Shown here piece after piece: positions 1-11,491 of a DNA stretch of 64,000 bases (position 1 is the first letter of the stretch; each line of letters begins with the position of its first letter). This DNA is from Allobosea sp. (GTDB lineage Bacteria > Pseudomonadota > Alphaproteobacteria > Rhizobiales > Beijerinckiaceae). The notes beneath the pieces are model-generated. The model was given only the letters and a program-made list of their open reading frames with translations, was not told the origin of the DNA and made no database searches. Both the position numbers and the translations under genes were made by a program. The stretch spans positions 124,001-188,000 of the forward strand of contig NZ_JAUYTP010000008.1 in the NCBI RefSeq assembly GCF_030695125.1. The letters are read 5' to 3'.

Positions 1-217
1 CAGCGCTCGCAGGAGCGGTTCTCGCAAAGCTTCGGCGAGGGGCCTCCCCCGACGAAAGCAGGGCGAGGCGAGCGTGGGCGGGAAGGCGTCGTGACCCGTC
101 TCATCCGCAAGACATGACGCCAGCACGGAAAGAGATGCACCAAGAAGACCTAAGAAATACGGCTTGGTTCAGCGACGTTGAGATCAACAAGAGCGATCCC
201 ATGGGAGGGACAACAGA

Positions 218-1189
218 ATGAAGACCTATCTGACGATGGCGGCCGTAGCCGCGAGCCTGATCGTCGCCGGCGCCCCGGCGCAGGCCCAGACCAAGCTCAA
301 ATGGGCCCATGTCTACGAGACCTCGGAGCCCTTCCACACCGAATCCGTCTGGGCGGCCGACGAGTTCAAGAAGCGCACCAATGGCCGCTATGAGATCACC
401 GTCTATCCGGCCTCGCAGCTCGGCAAGGAAACCGACATCAACCAGGGCCTCACGCTCGGCACGGTCGATATCATCATCTCCGGTTCGAGCTTCGCCGCGC
501 GCGCCTTCCCGCCGATCGGCGTGACCTACTACCCCTTCACCTTCCGCAGCCCCGAGCATCTGCTCGCCTACACCAAGAGCGATGTCTTCACTGACATGGC
601 CAAGGGCTATCAGGAGAAGAGCGGCCACCAGATCGTCTCGGTGACCTATTACGGCACGCGCCACACCACCTCGAACAAGCCGATCAAGAGCTGCGCCGAT
701 ATGAAGGGCCTGAAGATCCGCGTGCCCGACGTGCCGGCTTATCTCGCGATGCCGCGCGCCTGCGGCGCCAACACCGCGCCGATCGCCTTCGCCGAAGTCT
801 ATCTCGCGCTGCAGAACGGCACGGTCGAGGCCCAGGAGAACCCGCTGACCACGATCGAGGCCAAGAAGTTCTACGAGGTCCAGAAGCACATCGTCCTGAC
901 CGGCCACATCGTCGACCACCTCAACACGGTCGTCGCCAAGCAGCTCTGGGACAAGCTCTCGCCCGAGGATCGCAAGATCTTCAGCGAAGTCGCGCAGGAG
1001 GCCTCCGCCCGGGCCACCAAGAAGATCCAGGCCGACGAGGTCAAGCTCGTCCAGTTCTTCAAGGACAAGGGCCTGACCGTGACCGAGGTCGACAAGGCCG
1101 AGTTCCTCGCCAACGTCCAGAAGAACGTCACCTTCGAGCAGTTCGGCTACCGCAAGGCCGACTGGGAGCGCATCCAGGCGATCAAGTAA
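218..1189 (+). CDS. dctP: TRAP transporter solute-binding protein (DctP family)
   Basis: Periplasmic substrate-binding subunit of a TRAP transporter, 323 aa, the usual length of the DctP family. The N-terminus is a Sec signal peptide ending in an APAQA-type cleavage site near residue 23. The conserved carboxylate-binding arginine segment LKIRVPDV is at about residue 168, and the pattern WAHVYETSEPFH near the mature N-terminus is typical. A GGGAGGG ribosome site precedes the ATG. It is followed by dctQ and dctM in the same orientation, so the three form one transporter. An organic acid ligand is likely from the family, but which one cannot be read from the sequence. Confidence 0.95.
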   Translation: MKTYLTMAAVAASLIVAGAPAQAQTKLKWAHVYETSEPFHTESVWAADEFKKRTNGRYEITVYPASQLGKETDINQGLTLGTVDIIISGSSFAARAFPPIGVTYYPFTFRSPEHLLAYTKSDVFTDMAKGYQEKSGHQIVSVTYYGTRHTTSNKPIKSCADMKGLKIRVPDVPAYLAMPRACGANTAPIAFAEVYLALQNGTVEAQENPLTTIEAKKFYEVQKHIVLTGHIVDHLNTVVAKQLWDKLSPEDRKIFSEVAQEASARATKKIQADEVKLVQFFKDKGLTVTEVDKAEFLANVQKNVTFEQFGYRKADWERIQAIK

Positions 1190-1221
1190 GTCTCTCTCTT
1201 GCCTCCTCGCGACGACGTTCT

Positions 1222-1307
1222 CGTCATTGCGAGGAGGCGCAGCCGACGAAGCCATCCAGAGCCGCCGCGCGGGCCCCCTGGATGGCTGCGCTGCGCTGGC
1301 AATGACG
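1222..1307. repeat. Intergenic palindromic repeat, GTCATTGCGAGG type (family D)
   Basis: An imperfect inverted repeat of about 86 bp in the dctP-dctQ gap. It opens with CGTCATTGCGAGGAGGCGC and closes with GCGCTGGCAATGACG; an inner pair GCCATCCAG/CTGGATGGC flanks a GC-rich loop. Palindromes of this form are common between genes of alphaproteobacteria. As it lies inside an operon it would be transcribed as a hairpin, which could lower dctQM expression relative to dctP. That effect is inferred. Confidence 0.75.
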
Positions 1308-1347
1308 ATGGCCGCCTCGGCCTAGCTCCTCACGACTGGACCAGCCT

Positions 1348-1926
1348 ATGACCACAGCCCCCGAAATCCACACGCCCGTGACCGGCGAGGAACTCGCCCA
1401 CGTCTTCGACGAGGCGGCGCCGCCGGCCGACCTGTCGGTCTACGGCGTCGAGGATTGGATCACGATGGCCGCGTTCTGGGTCATGGTCGGCTGCGTCATC
1501 CTGCAGTTCTTCACCCGCTACGTGCTCAACAATTCCTTCGCCTGGACCGAGGAGATCGCGATCAACGCGCTCGTCGTTGTCGTCTTCCTGGGCGCCTCGC
1601 TCTGCGTGCGCGCCTCCCGCCACATCCAGGTCGATTTCCTCTACCGCTACATGTCGCCCGGCATGGGCCGGATCATGGCGACCTTCGTCGATGCCGTGCG
1701 CATCGGCTTTTTCGCCTACGGAACCTGGCTGATGTACAAATACGCGTCGCTGATCCCCGACGAGATGATGACGACGGTCGATCTGCCGAAGTCCATCATC
1801 TTCAACGCCGTCGTCCTCGCCTTCGCGCTGATGACGCTGCGGGCGCTCCATGTCGCCTGGCAGAACATGCGCCGCGGCTATTCCGTGCTGGAAAAGCCGG
1901 AAGCCTTCGACGGCTCGGAGGCCTGA
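1348..1926 (+). CDS. dctQ: TRAP transporter small permease (DctQ family)
   Basis: Small membrane subunit of the TRAP transporter, 192 aa. Four hydrophobic segments are visible: WITMAAFWVMVGCVI, EEIAINALVVVVFLG, a third around MATFVDAVRIGFFAYG, and a fourth around SIIFNAVVLAFALM. The FAWTEEIA motif between the first two is characteristic of DctQ. The N-terminal 45 residues are hydrophilic and longer than in many homologues. It lies between dctP and dctM, with only 7 bp before dctM. Confidence 0.93.
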   Translation: MTTAPEIHTPVTGEELAHVFDEAAPPADLSVYGVEDWITMAAFWVMVGCVILQFFTRYVLNNSFAWTEEIAINALVVVVFLGASLCVRASRHIQVDFLYRYMSPGMGRIMATFVDAVRIGFFAYGTWLMYKYASLIPDEMMTTVDLPKSIIFNAVVLAFALMTLRALHVAWQNMRRGYSVLEKPEAFDGSEA

Positions 1927-1933
1927 GACCACC

Positions 1934-3340
1934 ATGCTGATCCTGCTCGGTTCCTTTCTTGGCCTGATGATCCTCGGCGTGCCGGTGGCGATCGCCATGG
2001 CCGTCGCCTCGCTCGCCTTCATCGTCATCTCGGGTACCGTGCCCGACGTCATCCTCGCGCAGCGCATGATCGCGGGCGTCGAGAGCTTCCCGCTGCTTGC
2101 CGTGCCCTTCTTCATCCTGGCCGGCAATCTCATGAACATCGCCGGCGTGACCGGCCGCATCTATGCCTTCGCGGTCGCGCTCGTCGGCTGGATGCGCGGC
2201 GGCCTGGCCCAGGTCAACATCATCGGCTCGGTGATCTTCTCGGGCATGTCGGGCACCGCGATCGCCGATGCCGCCGGCATCGGCACGATCGAGATCAAGG
2301 CGATGAAGGACCACGGCTACCCGACCGAGGTCGCCGTCGGCGTCACGGCGGCCTCCGCCACGCTGGGACCGATCATCCCGCCCTCGCTGCCCTTCGTCAT
2401 CTACGGGATGATGTCGAACACCTCGATCGGCGCGCTCTTCCTCGCCGGTGTCGTCCCCGGCGTGATGATGACGCTGTTCATGATGATCACTGTCGCGATC
2501 TTCGCGCGTATCTATAAATGGGGCTCGGACGCCACCTTCTCTCTGCGCGAGATCGGAACGGCCGGCATCGAGGTCGCGGTCGTTCTCGGCTTCCCGCTGC
2601 TGGCCTATTGCCTGCTCTGGGCGGGCCTGCCCGACAACCTCGCGATCGGCCTTGCGCTCGCGGTGCTGCTGGGGCTCGACTACTATTTCGACTTCTCGGC
2701 CGTGATGGCGCTGATGACGCCGGTCATCCTGATCGGCGGCATGACGATGGGCTGGTTCACGCCGACCGAGGCCGCTGCCGCCGCGGTGATCTGGTCGCTC
2801 TTCCTCGGTCTCGTCCGCTATCGCTCGATGACCATGCGCAGCCTGACCAAGGCGACCTTCGACACGATCGAGACCACGGCCTCCGTGCTCTTCATCGTCA
2901 CGGCGGCCTCGATCTTCGCCTGGCTGCTGACGGTCTCCAACACCGCCCAGATCCTGTCTGACCTGATCCTCAGCCTGACCCAGAACAAATGGGTCTTCCT
3001 GGTGCTGGTCAACATCCTGCTGCTCTTCATCGGCTGCTTCCTCGATACCATCGCCGCCATCACCATCGTGGTGCCGATCCTGCTGCCGATCGCGCTGAAG
3101 CTCGGCGTCGACCCGATCCATTTCGGGCTGATCATGGTGCTGAACCTGATGATCGGGCTTTTGCACCCGCCACTCGGCATGGTGCTGTTCGTGCTCTCGC
3201 GCGTCGCCAAGCTCTCGGTCGAGCGCACTACCATGGCGATCCTGCCCTGGCTGGTCCCGCTCTTCGCGGCGCTGATCGCGATTACCTTCATCCCCGAACT
3301 GACGCTCTGGCTGCCGCGCCAGATGGGGATGGTACGGTGA
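1934..3340 (+). CDS. dctM: TRAP transporter large permease (DctM family)
   Basis: Large transport subunit, 468 aa from the ATG that begins MLILLGSFLGLMILGVPVA. The ORF-track start (1850) lies inside dctQ and gives a non-hydrophobic extension, so I reject it. The protein is almost entirely membrane segments, with the DctM hallmarks GVTAASATLGPIIPPS and GMTMGWFTPTEAAA. It uses an ion gradient together with DctPQ to import the substrate. Confidence 0.95.
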   Translation: MLILLGSFLGLMILGVPVAIAMAVASLAFIVISGTVPDVILAQRMIAGVESFPLLAVPFFILAGNLMNIAGVTGRIYAFAVALVGWMRGGLAQVNIIGSVIFSGMSGTAIADAAGIGTIEIKAMKDHGYPTEVAVGVTAASATLGPIIPPSLPFVIYGMMSNTSIGALFLAGVVPGVMMTLFMMITVAIFARIYKWGSDATFSLREIGTAGIEVAVVLGFPLLAYCLLWAGLPDNLAIGLALAVLLGLDYYFDFSAVMALMTPVILIGGMTMGWFTPTEAAAAAVIWSLFLGLVRYRSMTMRSLTKATFDTIETTASVLFIVTAASIFAWLLTVSNTAQILSDLILSLTQNKWVFLVLVNILLLFIGCFLDTIAAITIVVPILLPIALKLGVDPIHFGLIMVLNLMIGLLHPPLGMVLFVLSRVAKLSVERTTMAILPWLVPLFAALIAITFIPELTLWLPRQMGMVR

Positions 3341-3377
3341 GGATGGTCCCGGCCCGTGAGAGGGAGCCGGTGGAGGC

Positions 3378-4526
3378 ATGACCGATCCGTGGACCCCCTT
3401 CCGCTTCGGCGGCGGGCGCACTCTGCCCAACCGCTTCTTGCTGGCGCCGATGACGACGGATGCCTCCGATCCCGACGGAATGGTCAGTGCCGGGGAGCGC
3501 GCTTTCGTGCGGCGACGCAGCCTGTCGGGTTTCGGTGGCCTGATCAGCTCATGCGCTTACGTTCATGATGATGGTCGCTCCTGGAACGGCATCGGAGCGG
3601 CAAAGCCCGGGCACCTTCCGAGCCTCGAGGCGCTGGCTGGGGATCTTCGTGCCGGCGGCGGTCTTGCGATCCTGCAGATCTACGATGGCGGCCGCATTGC
3701 GCGGCCCGCCCTGATCGGGGAGGGACGGATGCGTGCCCCGTCGGCCGTCGCGTCGCTACGACCCGGCGCGCTGACCCCGCGCGAGATGACCGGAGCCGAG
3801 GTCGATGATCTCGTCGGCTGCTTTGGTGCCGCAGCGGAGCGGGCGCGACAGGCCGGCTTCAACGGCGTCGAACTCCATGGCGCCAATCACTACCTGCTGC
3901 ACCAGTTCTTCTCGCCGCGCGCCAACCGCAGGCGGGACCGCTGGGGCGGTGACCGCGATGCGCGGATGCGCTTTCCACTCGCCGTGGTGCAGGCGGCCCG
4001 AGAGGCGTTGGGGCCGGGCATGGTTCTCGGCTACCGGATCACGCCGTTCGAGCCTGAGCCCGATGGCTACAGGCTCGATGACGCGCTCGCGCTCGTCGAT
4101 CGGCTCGCCGGTCTCGGCCTCGACTACATCCATGTGTCTCTCGATGATTTTCGCCTTCAGCAGCCGCAGCGCGAGGATCGCAATTATCTAATTCCCACCG
4201 CGCCGACCGGCAGTGACGGTCGCAGCCCGCTGGCGGAAATCCGTGCGGTGATCGCGGGGCGCTGCACGGTCATCGCCTGCGGCGGCGTCGGTACGCTCGC
4301 GGATGCCCAGGCCGCTATGGCGGCGGGCGGAGATCTCGTCGCGGCTGGCCGGGCGCCATTGATCGACCCGGACTGGCTTCGCAAGCTCGCTGACGGTCGC
4401 GAGGCTGACATCGCGTTGCGATTCCCAAACGCGCCCGAGGACATCGCGGCGCGCTGCGCGATCCCGCCGCGCATGGTCGATTATCTGCTGAGCCGGCCCG
4501 GCTGGATCAAACGCGAGGACGCCTGA
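3378..4526 (+). CDS. NADH:flavin oxidoreductase, Old Yellow Enzyme family
   Basis: FMN-dependent TIM-barrel ene-reductase-type protein of 382 aa. The N-terminal LPNRFLLAPMTT is the FMN-barrel opening strand. The substrate-anion pair HGAN (His167 and Asn170) and the following FSPRANRRRDRWGGD loop are diagnostic. The C-terminal CGGVGTLADAQ and LVAAGRAPLIDPD bind the FMN phosphate. It has no Fe-S/second FAD domain, so it is the short OYE type. It lies 37 bp after dctM and may be in the same transcript; whether it acts on the imported compound is unknown. Confidence 0.9.
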   Translation: MTDPWTPFRFGGGRTLPNRFLLAPMTTDASDPDGMVSAGERAFVRRRSLSGFGGLISSCAYVHDDGRSWNGIGAAKPGHLPSLEALAGDLRAGGGLAILQIYDGGRIARPALIGEGRMRAPSAVASLRPGALTPREMTGAEVDDLVGCFGAAAERARQAGFNGVELHGANHYLLHQFFSPRANRRRDRWGGDRDARMRFPLAVVQAAREALGPGMVLGYRITPFEPEPDGYRLDDALALVDRLAGLGLDYIHVSLDDFRLQQPQREDRNYLIPTAPTGSDGRSPLAEIRAVIAGRCTVIACGGVGTLADAQAAMAAGGDLVAAGRAPLIDPDWLRKLADGREADIALRFPNAPEDIAARCAIPPRMVDYLLSRPGWIKREDA

Positions 4527-4534
4527 GCGGGGCC

Positions 4535-6201
<1,667 letters not shown>

Positions 6202-6205
<4 letters not shown>

Positions 6206-7008
6206 GAACGGCTCCGTTCGTGCTGGGCCGCCGCGTCCAGCGCTGCGGCGATGATGGCGGAGAGGGAGGATTGCAGGGTCGCGGCGATGGCCGCGTCGAA
6301 AGTCCAGGGCGCCGCTTCCGTGGCGAGATAGGCGCTGAGCGCCTTTTCCATCTGCAGCGCATGGACGTGTTCGGCGGGCCGGCCGTAATGGCGGGTGATC
6401 CAGCCGCCTTTGAAGCGGCCGTTGACGACATGGGTCAGCGGCTGCGCGGCCATCGCCGCCGCTGCCGCCGCCTCGATGGCGGGTGCGCAGCTCGCGCCTG
6501 AATTGGTGCCGAGATTGAGCGTCGGCAGCGTGCCGGGAAACAGCCGCGGGATCACCGACTTGATCGAGTGGCAGTCCCACAGCACGGCATAGCCATGGGC
6601 GGCCTTGACGCGGTCGATCTCGGCTGTGAGCGCCTCGTGATAGGGTTGGAAATAGACGGCGCGGCGCCGCTCGATCTCGGCGGCGTCAGGCAACACCGTC
6701 CAGATCGGCGCTCCGTCGAAGGTCGTCGTCGGCACCAGCTCGGTCGTGGCCTGTCCGGGATAGAGCGAGACGCCGGAGGGATCGCGGTTCAGGTCGATGA
6801 CGAAGCGCGACAGCTTCGCCTCGACGATCGTCGGCTGGAAGCGCTCCGCGAAGGCATAGACCTCGCGCATGTGCCAGTCGGTGTCCTCGACCAGCCGCCC
6901 GCGTTCGTTCAGCGCAGCATCGACTTCTGAGGGCAGCCCGGTGCCGGGATGCGGCATCGAGAGGATGAGCGGGGAGGGGCCCCGGGTGACGGTGACGATC
7001 GAGGTCAT
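6202..7008 (-). CDS. hutG: N-formylglutamate deformylase
   Basis: Hydrolyses N-formyl-L-glutamate to glutamate and formate, the last step of the five-enzyme histidine pathway. 268 aa; the family signatures [11 protein letters not shown] near the N-terminus, [18 protein letters not shown] and the WDCHSI block are present, with His and Asp residues suited to metal binding. It partners with hutF, present across the divergent promoter, which produces its substrate. The formate it releases is notable because a formate dehydrogenase locus lies at the far end of the window. Confidence 0.94.
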
Positions 7009-7044
7009 GAGCGTCTCTTCGCGAGCGTTGCGTCTTGTCCATCG

Positions 7045-7215
7045 AGGCGCGGGGAACCCCTCTCCTGTAAGGAGAGGGGCAGGGGTGAGGTGTAGGCCCC
7101 TGGACCAGCGAAACGCACTCCTGACGGCGGCTCCGGGGAGGTCACGGCCACGGTGTCAAACGGCCGACCCCTCACCCCTGCCCCTCTCCCTACGGGAGAG
7201 GGGTTCCCCGCGCCT
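7045..7215. repeat. Long inverted repeat between hutH and hutG (family E)
   Basis: Two near-complementary arms of about 46 bp. Left is 7045-7090 (GGGGAACCCCTCTCC followed by GGAGAGGGGCAGGGGTGAGG); right is 7169-7215 (CCTCACCCCTGCCCCTCTCC then GGAGAGGGGTTCCCC). They are separated by about 78 bp. Each arm also contains its own CCCCTCTCC/GGAGAGGGG mini-palindrome. It fills the only large gap in the hutIHGU operon, so transcripts would fold into a very stable structure there. Confidence 0.85.
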
Positions 7216-7249
7216 GCTCGGTTGACGAGGACCGCTCTTTGCCAACGCC

Positions 7250-8785
7250 TCACGCCGAAAACTCCGCAAACGAATCCAGCCCCGCCGCCCGGCCCACAGC
7301 CCCCGACAGAACCAGATCCGTCGCCGCGGCGAGATCGGGCGCGAGATAGCGGTCCTCCGTCAGCGGCGCGATCCGGCTCCGCAGCAGCGCCAGAACAGGC
7401 TCCAGCCGCGGGCTCGTCGTCATCGGGCGGTGATGCTCGATCGCTTCCGCCGCCGCCATCAGCTCGACGCCGATGATGCTCGCGGCATTCGCTGCCATGT
7501 CGAGCAGGCGATAGGCGCCATGCGTCGCCATCGAGACATGGTCTTCCTGGTTGGCCGAGGTCGGGATGGTATCGACCGAGGCCGGATAGGCCTTCTGCTT
7601 GTTCTCGGAGGCCAGCGCGGCCGCGGTCACCTGCGCGATCATGAAGCCGGAGTTGAGCCCCGCATCGCGCGCCAGGAACGGCGGCAGGCCGCTCATCACG
7701 GGGTCGACCAGAAGCGCGATCCGCCGCTCGGAGAGGTTGCCGATCTCGCATAGCCCCATCGCCAGCATGTCGGCGGCAAAGGCCACCGGCTCGGCATGGA
7801 AGTTCCCGCCCGAGACGACCTCGCCCGGCCCCAGCACCAGCGGGTTGTCGGTGACGGCATTGGCCTCGATCGCAAGCGTCGCGGCGGCATTGGCGAGCAG
7901 GTCGCGCACCGCGCCCATCACCTGCGGCTGGCAGCGCAGCGAATAGGGGTCCTGCACCTTGCTGTCGCCGAAGCGATGGCTGTCGCGGATCTGGCTGCTG
8001 GCGATCAGTTCGAGCAGCAGCGCCGCGACGCGGATCTGGCCGGGCTGGCCGCGCAAGCGTTGGATGCGCGGGTCGAACGGCGTGTCGGAGCCCTTCAGCG
8101 CATCGACCGAGAGCGCGCCGGCGACCAGTGCGGCATCGAACACCCGCGCCATGGCGGTGAGGCCAGTGAGCGCCAGCGCGGTCGAGACCTGCGTGCCGTT
8201 GATCAGCGCCAACCCCTCCTTGGGTCCGAGCGCCAGCGGCGCCTGGCCGATCCGTGCGAGCGCGTCCGCAGCCGGCATCACCTCGCCCTTCAGCCTGATC
8301 TCACCGACGCCCATCAGGGCGGCGGTGAGATGGGCGAGCGGCGCGAGATCGCCCGAGGCGCCGACCGAGCCCTTCGCCGGAACGACCGGAAGCGCGTCGG
8401 CCTTGAGCGCGCCGAGCAGCGCCTCGACCACCACAGGCCGCACGCCGGACGCGCCACGCGCCAGGCTCGCCGCCTTCATCGCGAGAATGAGCCGCACCAC
8501 GCCGTCGGGGAGGGCCGGGCCGGTGCCGACCGCATGCGACAGGATCAGATTGCGCTGGAGCGTCGCGAGGTCGCCATCCGCGATCCGCACGCTGGCGAGC
8601 TTCCCAAAGCCGGTGTTGACGCCATAGGTCACGGTGCCCGCCGCGACGATGTCGTCGACGATCGTCTGGGCGGTACGAATCGCATCCGCACTCGCCGCCG
8701 ACAGCGTGATCGACGCGCCGTCGATCACGTCGCGCCAGTGAGTCAGGGCGGCATGGCCGGGGTCGAGGAGAAGGGGCGTGCTCAT
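7250..8785 (-). CDS. hutH: Histidine ammonia-lyase
   Basis: First step of histidine degradation: deaminates L-histidine to urocanate. 511 aa, standard length. The Ala-Ser-Gly triad that cyclises to the MIO cofactor is at residues 143-145 within [25 protein letters not shown] near residue 53 and [11 protein letters not shown] later are family landmarks. The start overlaps the end of hutI by 4 bp (ATGA). Confidence 0.97.
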   Translation of the reverse strand: MSTPLLLDPGHAALTHWRDVIDGASITLSAASADAIRTAQTIVDDIVAAGTVTYGVNTGFGKLASVRIADGDLATLQRNLILSHAVGTGPALPDGVVRLILAMKAASLARGASGVRPVVVEALLGALKADALPVVPAKGSVGASGDLAPLAHLTAALMGVGEIRLKGEVMPAADALARIGQAPLALGPKEGLALINGTQVSTALALTGLTAMARVFDAALVAGALSVDALKGSDTPFDPRIQRLRGQPGQIRVAALLLELIASSQIRDSHRFGDSKVQDPYSLRCQPQVMGAVRDLLANAAATLAIEANAVTDNPLVLGPGEVVSGGNFHAEPVAFAADMLAMGLCEIGNLSERRIALLVDPVMSGLPPFLARDAGLNSGFMIAQVTAAALASENKQKAYPASVDTIPTSANQEDHVSMATHGAYRLLDMAANAASIIGVELMAAAEAIEHHRPMTTSPRLEPVLALLRSRIAPLTEDRYLAPDLAAATDLVLSGAVGRAAGLDSFAEFSA

Positions 8786-10014
8786 TGTCCGTTCCAGATC
8801 CGGGCGTGAAGCGGGTTGAAGCCGATGCGGTAGGCGAGCTCGGCCGGGCGCTCAATGTCCCAGATCGCGAGGTCGCAGGCCTTGCCGGCTTCCAGCGTGC
8901 CGATTTCGTCGGAGAGGCCGAGCGCCTGCGCGGCATGAAGGGTCAGCCCCGCCAGCGCCTCCTCCGGCGTCAGCCGGAACAGCGTGCAGGCCATGTTCAT
9001 CACCAGCAGCGGCGAGGTCAGCGGCGAGGAGCCGGGATTGGCGTCGGTCGCGAGCGCGATGGGCACGCCATGTCGGCGCAGCAGCGCGATCGGCGGCTTC
9101 ACCGTCTCGCGCAGGAAGTAGAAGGCCCCGGGCAGCACCACGGCGACCGTGCCGGCCTTGGCCATGGCGATCACGCCGGCCTCGTCGAGATATTCGAGAT
9201 GATCCGCCGAGAGCGCACCCAGGCCGGCTGCCAGCGCCGCGCCGCCGAGATTGGAGAGTTGCTCGGCGTGGATTTTGATCGCCAGCCCCTTCGCCTGAGC
9301 GGCCTCGAAGACGGCCCGCGTCTCCTCGGGCGAGAAGGCGATGCCCTCACAGAACACATCGACTGCATCCGCCAGGCCCTCAGCCGCGATGGCGTCCAAC
9401 ATCGGCCCGGCGACGAGCGCGGTGTAGTCGCCCGAGCGACCCTTGAATTCGGGGGGCACGGCATGGGCGCCGAGGAAGGTCGTGCGCACCCGCACCGGCC
9501 GCTCCCGCCCGATCCGGCGCGCGACCCGCAGCGTCTTGACCTCGGCCTGCGTCTCCAGCCCGTAGCCCGACTTGATCTCGACCGTGGTCACGCCCTCGGC
9601 CAGTAGGGCCGACAGCCGCCGGTCGGCATTGGCGAACAGCGCGTCCTCGCTCGCCGCCCGGGTCGCGGTCACCGTGGAGAGGATGCCGCCGCCGGCGCGC
9701 GCGATTTCCTCATAGCTCGCGCCCTGCAGGCGCAGCTCGAATTCGTGGGCGCGGTCGCCGCCATAGACGAGATGGGTGTGGCAATCGATCAGCCCCGGCG
9801 TGATCCAGCGCCCGCCGCAATCGATCGTCTCCGCCGCCGCGAAGGCCGGCGCCTGGCTGCGCGGCCCGGCATAGAGGATGCGCCCGTCGCGGGCGGCCAC
9901 GACGCCATCCTCGACCGCGCCATAGGGAGTCGCCACCGAGGGCGCCATCGTGGCCAGCCGGGCCCGCGTCCAGAGCCGGTCGCAGGTCGGGGTCTCAGCC
10001 GACATCGTCGCCAT
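8782..10014 (-). CDS. hutI: Imidazolonepropionase
   Basis: Hydrolyses 4-imidazolone-5-propanoate to N-formimino-glutamate, third step of the pathway. 410 aa amidohydrolase; metal ligands His79 and His81 in [18 protein letters not shown], later [15 protein letters not shown] and [10 protein letters not shown]. An AGAGGA ribosome site sits 6 nt before this ATG, which supports the start used. It is the first gene of the leftward operon, directly beside the operator region shared with hutF. Confidence 0.96.
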   Translation of the reverse strand: MATMSAETPTCDRLWTRARLATMAPSVATPYGAVEDGVVAARDGRILYAGPRSQAPAFAAAETIDCGGRWITPGLIDCHTHLVYGGDRAHEFELRLQGASYEEIARAGGGILSTVTATRAASEDALFANADRRLSALLAEGVTTVEIKSGYGLETQAEVKTLRVARRIGRERPVRVRTTFLGAHAVPPEFKGRSGDYTALVAGPMLDAIAAEGLADAVDVFCEGIAFSPEETRAVFEAAQAKGLAIKIHAEQLSNLGGAALAAGLGALSADHLEYLDEAGVIAMAKAGTVAVVLPGAFYFLRETVKPPIALLRRHGVPIALATDANPGSSPLTSPLLVMNMACTLFRLTPEEALAGLTLHAAQALGLSDEIGTLEAGKACDLAIWDIERPAELAYRIGFNPLHARIWNGQ

Positions 10015-10048
10015 GTCGCGTCCTCTCGACTATCCTCGAATGGAGAGT

Positions 10049-10078
10049 ATGCTAGCTAATTGCATATGCAAATGACAA
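10049..10078 (-). promoter_or_regulatory. hutI promoter with embedded HutC-type operator
   Basis: On the minus strand TTGTCA (10078-10073) and TAGCAT (10054-10049) form a sigma70-like pair with an 18-bp spacer. Filling most of the spacer is the perfect palindrome TTGCATATGCAA (10060-10071). It resembles the A/T-flanked palindromes bound by GntR-family HutC repressors. A repressor bound there would block the promoter. The -35/-10 reading is by eye. Confidence 0.65.
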
Positions 10079-10084
10079 GCCCTT

Positions 10085-10100
10085 AATTGCATAGGCAATT
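10085..10100. promoter_or_regulatory. Second HutC-type operator, upstream of hutF
   Basis: The palindrome AATTGC-ATAG-GCAATT is the second copy of the hut palindrome, with its centre 27 bp from the first. It ends 18 bp before the hutF GTG start. A possible rightward promoter uses TTGCAT (10060) as -35 and TTAATT (10083) as -10, so this site would cover the -10 and start point. Paired sites suggest co-ordinated control of both arms by HutC. Confidence 0.6.
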
Positions 10101-10118
10101 GGACGCTGGAGAGACGCC

Positions 10119-11486
10119 GTGACCCTGACCCTGCATCTGCAGCAGGCCCTGCTGCCGGACGGTTTTGCCGAGAATGTGCGCCTGACCCATTCGGGGGGAA
10201 CGATCACGGCGGTCGAGCCGGGCGTCGCGGCGCAAGCGGGCGACATCAGGCTCTCCGGGCTGGCGCTGCCCGGCATGCCGAACCTCCACAGCCACGCCTT
10301 CCAGCGCGGCATGGCCGGCCTGTCGGAGCGCCGCGGCGCGAGCGAGGATTCGTTCTGGACCTGGCGGGAGGTGATGTACCGCTTCCTCGACCGGCTCGAC
10401 CCCGATGACGTGCAGGCGCTCGCCGCCCAGGCCTTCGTCGAGATGCTGGAGGGCGGCTTCACGGCGCTCGCCGAGTTCCACTATCTGCATCACGACAAGG
10501 ACGGTCGCCCCTATGCCGACATCGCCGCGATGGGGGCCGGCATTGCCGCGGCCGCCGAGGAAACCGGGCTCGGCCTGACGCTGCTGCCGGTCCTCTACCG
10601 CTTCGGCAATTTCGGCCAGGCGCCCTCGGTCCACGGCCAGCGCCGCTTCGTCAACGACCGCGACTCCTATCTCAGGCTGATCGAGGCGAGCGAGGCCGCG
10701 CTCCGTCCTCTGTCCGACGCTTGCCTCGGCTTGGCGCCGCATTCTCTGCGCGCCGTGGCGCTGGAGGATCTGGACTGGCTCGCCGGCCTGCGCCATGGCA
10801 CGCCCCTGCACATCCATGTCGCCGAGCAGATGCGAGAGGTCGAGGATTCGATCGCCATCATGGGCAAACGGCCCGTCGCCTTGCTCAATGACACCATCGC
10901 GCTCGACGCGCGCTGGTGCCTGATCCACGCCACCCATCTCGACGATGCCGAGCGCGATGCGATCGCAGCCAGCGGCGCCGTCGCGGGCTTATGCCCCATC
11001 ACGGAAGCGAGCCTCGGCGATGGCATCTTCGATGGCGTGCGCTACCGGGCGTCGGGCGGCCGCTACGGTGTCGGCAGCGATTCCAACATCCAGATCGATG
11101 CCGGCGCCGAACTGCGCCTGCTCGAGTATTCGCAGCGCTTCCGTGACCGCCGCCGCGCGCTGCTGGCGGAGGAGGATGCCTCGACCGGCGTCGCGCTGTG
11201 GCGCGCTGCCGCCACCGGCGGCGCCCAGGCCTGCGGGCGGGCACTTGGGGCTCTCTCGCCGGGCATGAGGGCCGATCTCGTGACGCTCGATCCCGACCAT
11301 CCGGCCCTCATCGGCAAGACGGGCGGGGCGGCCCTCGACAGCGCGATCTTCGCCACCAACGCGCTGCCCGTTCGGGATGTCGTCGTCGGCGGCCGGCATC
11401 TCGTGGCGGAGGGGCGGCACCTTGCCCGCGTCGCGGTCAAGACGCGCTTCGGCACCGTCATGCGCAAGCTGCTGGCGGCGCTGTGA
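10119..11486 (+). CDS. hutF: Formimidoylglutamate deiminase
   Basis: Converts N-formimino-L-glutamate to N-formyl-L-glutamate and ammonia, diverting the pathway to HutG rather than to glutamate formimidoyltransferase. 455 aa amidohydrolase; zinc-ligand motif LHSHAF (His57, His59), then the downstream AEFHYLHH, HIHVAEQ and GVGSDSNIQIDA blocks typical of HutF. GTG start 18 bp after the second operator. It overlaps or abuts hutC, forming a two-gene rightward unit. Confidence 0.93.
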   Translation: MTLTLHLQQALLPDGFAENVRLTHSGGTITAVEPGVAAQAGDIRLSGLALPGMPNLHSHAFQRGMAGLSERRGASEDSFWTWREVMYRFLDRLDPDDVQALAAQAFVEMLEGGFTALAEFHYLHHDKDGRPYADIAAMGAGIAAAAEETGLGLTLLPVLYRFGNFGQAPSVHGQRRFVNDRDSYLRLIEASEAALRPLSDACLGLAPHSLRAVALEDLDWLAGLRHGTPLHIHVAEQMREVEDSIAIMGKRPVALLNDTIALDARWCLIHATHLDDAERDAIAASGAVAGLCPITEASLGDGIFDGVRYRASGGRYGVGSDSNIQIDAGAELRLLEYSQRFRDRRRALLAEEDASTGVALWRAAATGGAQACGRALGALSPGMRADLVTLDPDHPALIGKTGGAALDSAIFATNALPVRDVVVGGRHLVAEGRHLARVAVKTRFGTVMRKLLAAL

Positions 11487-11491
11487 CGGCG

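Noticed and set aside
1-117. Open frame from the left edge to a TGA at 115-117, possibly the tail of an upstream gene
   Set aside because: Only 38 codons, no recognisable family; other frames are also open nearby, so it cannot be supported.
1802-3430. 542-aa minus-strand ORF
   Set aside because: Antisense to dctM, low-complexity Asp/Gln/His/Arg composition; the plus-strand frame encodes a clear membrane permease.
7045-7215. Possible CRISPR-like repeat pair between hutH and hutG
   Set aside because: Only two copies, in inverted orientation and without spacers; it is a single large inverted repeat.
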